A stretch of 64,000 nucleotides of DNA, taken from contig CM028884.1 of assembly GCA_016801885.1 (NCBI GenBank), positions 9,986,181 to 10,050,180 on the forward strand, read 5' to 3'. Below the pieces are notes generated by a model. It was not told where the DNA came from. It saw only the letters and a program-made list of their open reading frames with translations, and did no database searches. Source of the DNA: Toxotes chatareus (Eukaryota; Chordata; Actinopteri; Toxotidae). The position numbers and the translations under genes were made by a program. Shown one piece after another: positions 63,392 through 64,000 of the stretch; position 1 is the stretch's first letter; the number at the start of each line of letters is the position of its first letter.

Positions 63392-64000
63392 TTGTAACAT
63401 TAAAATTAAACGTTTTTAATTTCTTGTCGCTGAAAATATGCGTCACAACCGCCGACGTGCGACACCCGGCGGCAACATTTTCAGGTTGACAGCTGACTGC
63501 ACGCTCCAGTACACGCGACAAAGTGATGGTGGAACACAGAAGCAGACAGCATGTGGATAGTTTGGATTTTTATTTCATATAAATATTTAATTTGAAAGTA
63601 AGCATCAATCAAGTGTCTTTTTTCGGAGTTCAAAATGTTTTTGTTACATGCAGAAATAAAATCTCGTGCTCTCTGTAGCTGTTAACTGATTTAATAACTG
63701 CAACACTATCGTTTTTTTATACATAGCATACAGGTTAAAAAAAAACAACAACACATATGCAGTGCTGTCCCCATTTTAGATGTCAAAAGGGTTTTGTGGC
63801 TCCGAGTGTTTTGTTTACTGTGGGAGACGGTCCAAATGGCTCTTTTAGTATTTAAGGTTGCTGACCCCTGGTCTATACTTCTCGCTGTTTGACCGACAAC
63901 AAGCTACAATCTCAAGATTAATTAAGACACTAGTGCTGCTGGTGTAACCGTTACGCCTTCACTTCCTTTGATATATTGGTCTTGAGATTGATTTATGCTG
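63392..64000 (+). repeat. Duplicated segment, copy 2 (runs off the window)
   Basis: The copy begins abruptly inside the hAT element, at the base equivalent to 57495. It contains no left end and no left target duplication. It retains the right terminal repeat (ending at 63870), the right target duplication GTCTATAC (63871-63878) and the same following DNA up to the window end. Its right terminal repeat has the full CCCCTG, whereas copy 1 has lost one C. This is therefore a duplication of a locus already carrying the element, not a second transposition. Confidence 0.95.

Larger units (their letters stand above)
33372..64000 (+). other. shf intron 2, continuing past the window
   Basis: After the GTATAT donor no further shf exon was found. 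I looked for the expected YDTPYEPE block, the EYDQPWEW block and the WYHGAI start of the SH2 domain and saw none, so the intron is probably at least 30.6 kb. It holds microsatellites, several dispersed repeats, a MITE-like element, a LINE remnant and the hAT element with its duplicated copy, listed separately. Long ORFs such as 44244-44807 (-), 53235-53672 (+) and 45051-45452 (-) are low-complexity or featureless. A missed short exon cannot be fully excluded. Confidence 0.65.

Noticed and set aside
1..64000. CRISPR array, operon or prokaryotic-type system
   Set aside because: No regularly spaced direct repeats and no dense coding. Spliced vertebrate exons and teleost repeats dominate.

Overview
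This looks like a window of vertebrate nuclear DNA, most likely from a teleost fish. It is AT-leaning and gene-poor, rich in (CA)n/(GT)n microsatellites, and carries decayed copies of interspersed repeats that I recognise from teleost genomes. There is no bacterial-style gene packing, and most long ORFs are chance readings of noncoding DNA.

One protein-coding gene can be supported: the 5' part of an SHB-family SH2 adaptor gene on the + strand, best matched to shf (SH2 domain-containing adapter protein F). Coding exon 1 (16314-16745) gives the MAKW N-terminus and the DFEDPY and SPKHRLIKVE blocks. Exon 2 (33239-33371) gives the DYADPFD and NDGYMEPYEAQKMM blocks. The two join in phase 0 across a 16.5 kb intron. 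The exons for the rest of the protein, including the C-terminal SH2 domain, were not found and must lie beyond base 64000, so the gene spans more than 47 kb here. Upstream of exon 1 is a CpG-rich promoter/5'UTR region with a (GT)n and a (CT)n tract.

Layout: 1-15.9 kb is intergenic or otherwise noncoding, with decayed dispersed repeats, a probable solo LTR (about 5.36-5.74 kb) and a broken Ty3/gypsy-type pol remnant (about 12.99-13.39 kb). 15.9-16.75 kb is promoter and exon 1. 16.75-33.24 kb is intron 1, with a SINE-like insertion flanked by target-site duplications at 29.8-30.1 kb. 33.24-33.37 kb is exon 2. 33.37-64 kb is intron 2, with several microsatellites, teleost repeats, a MITE-like inverted-repeat element (52.7-53.1 kb), a LINE 3' remnant (54.2-54.4 kb) and an intact short hAT-type element with an 8-bp target duplication (57338-57970).

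The most unusual signal is that the distal part of that hAT element, its right target-site duplication and at least 120 bp of flank (57495-58100) reappear almost unchanged at 63392-64000. The second copy begins abruptly inside the element. This is the signature of a very recent tandem duplication with a unit of about 5.9 kb, or of an assembly duplication. No previously undescribed multi-gene system was found. Repeat-family recognition is from memory, without a database search.
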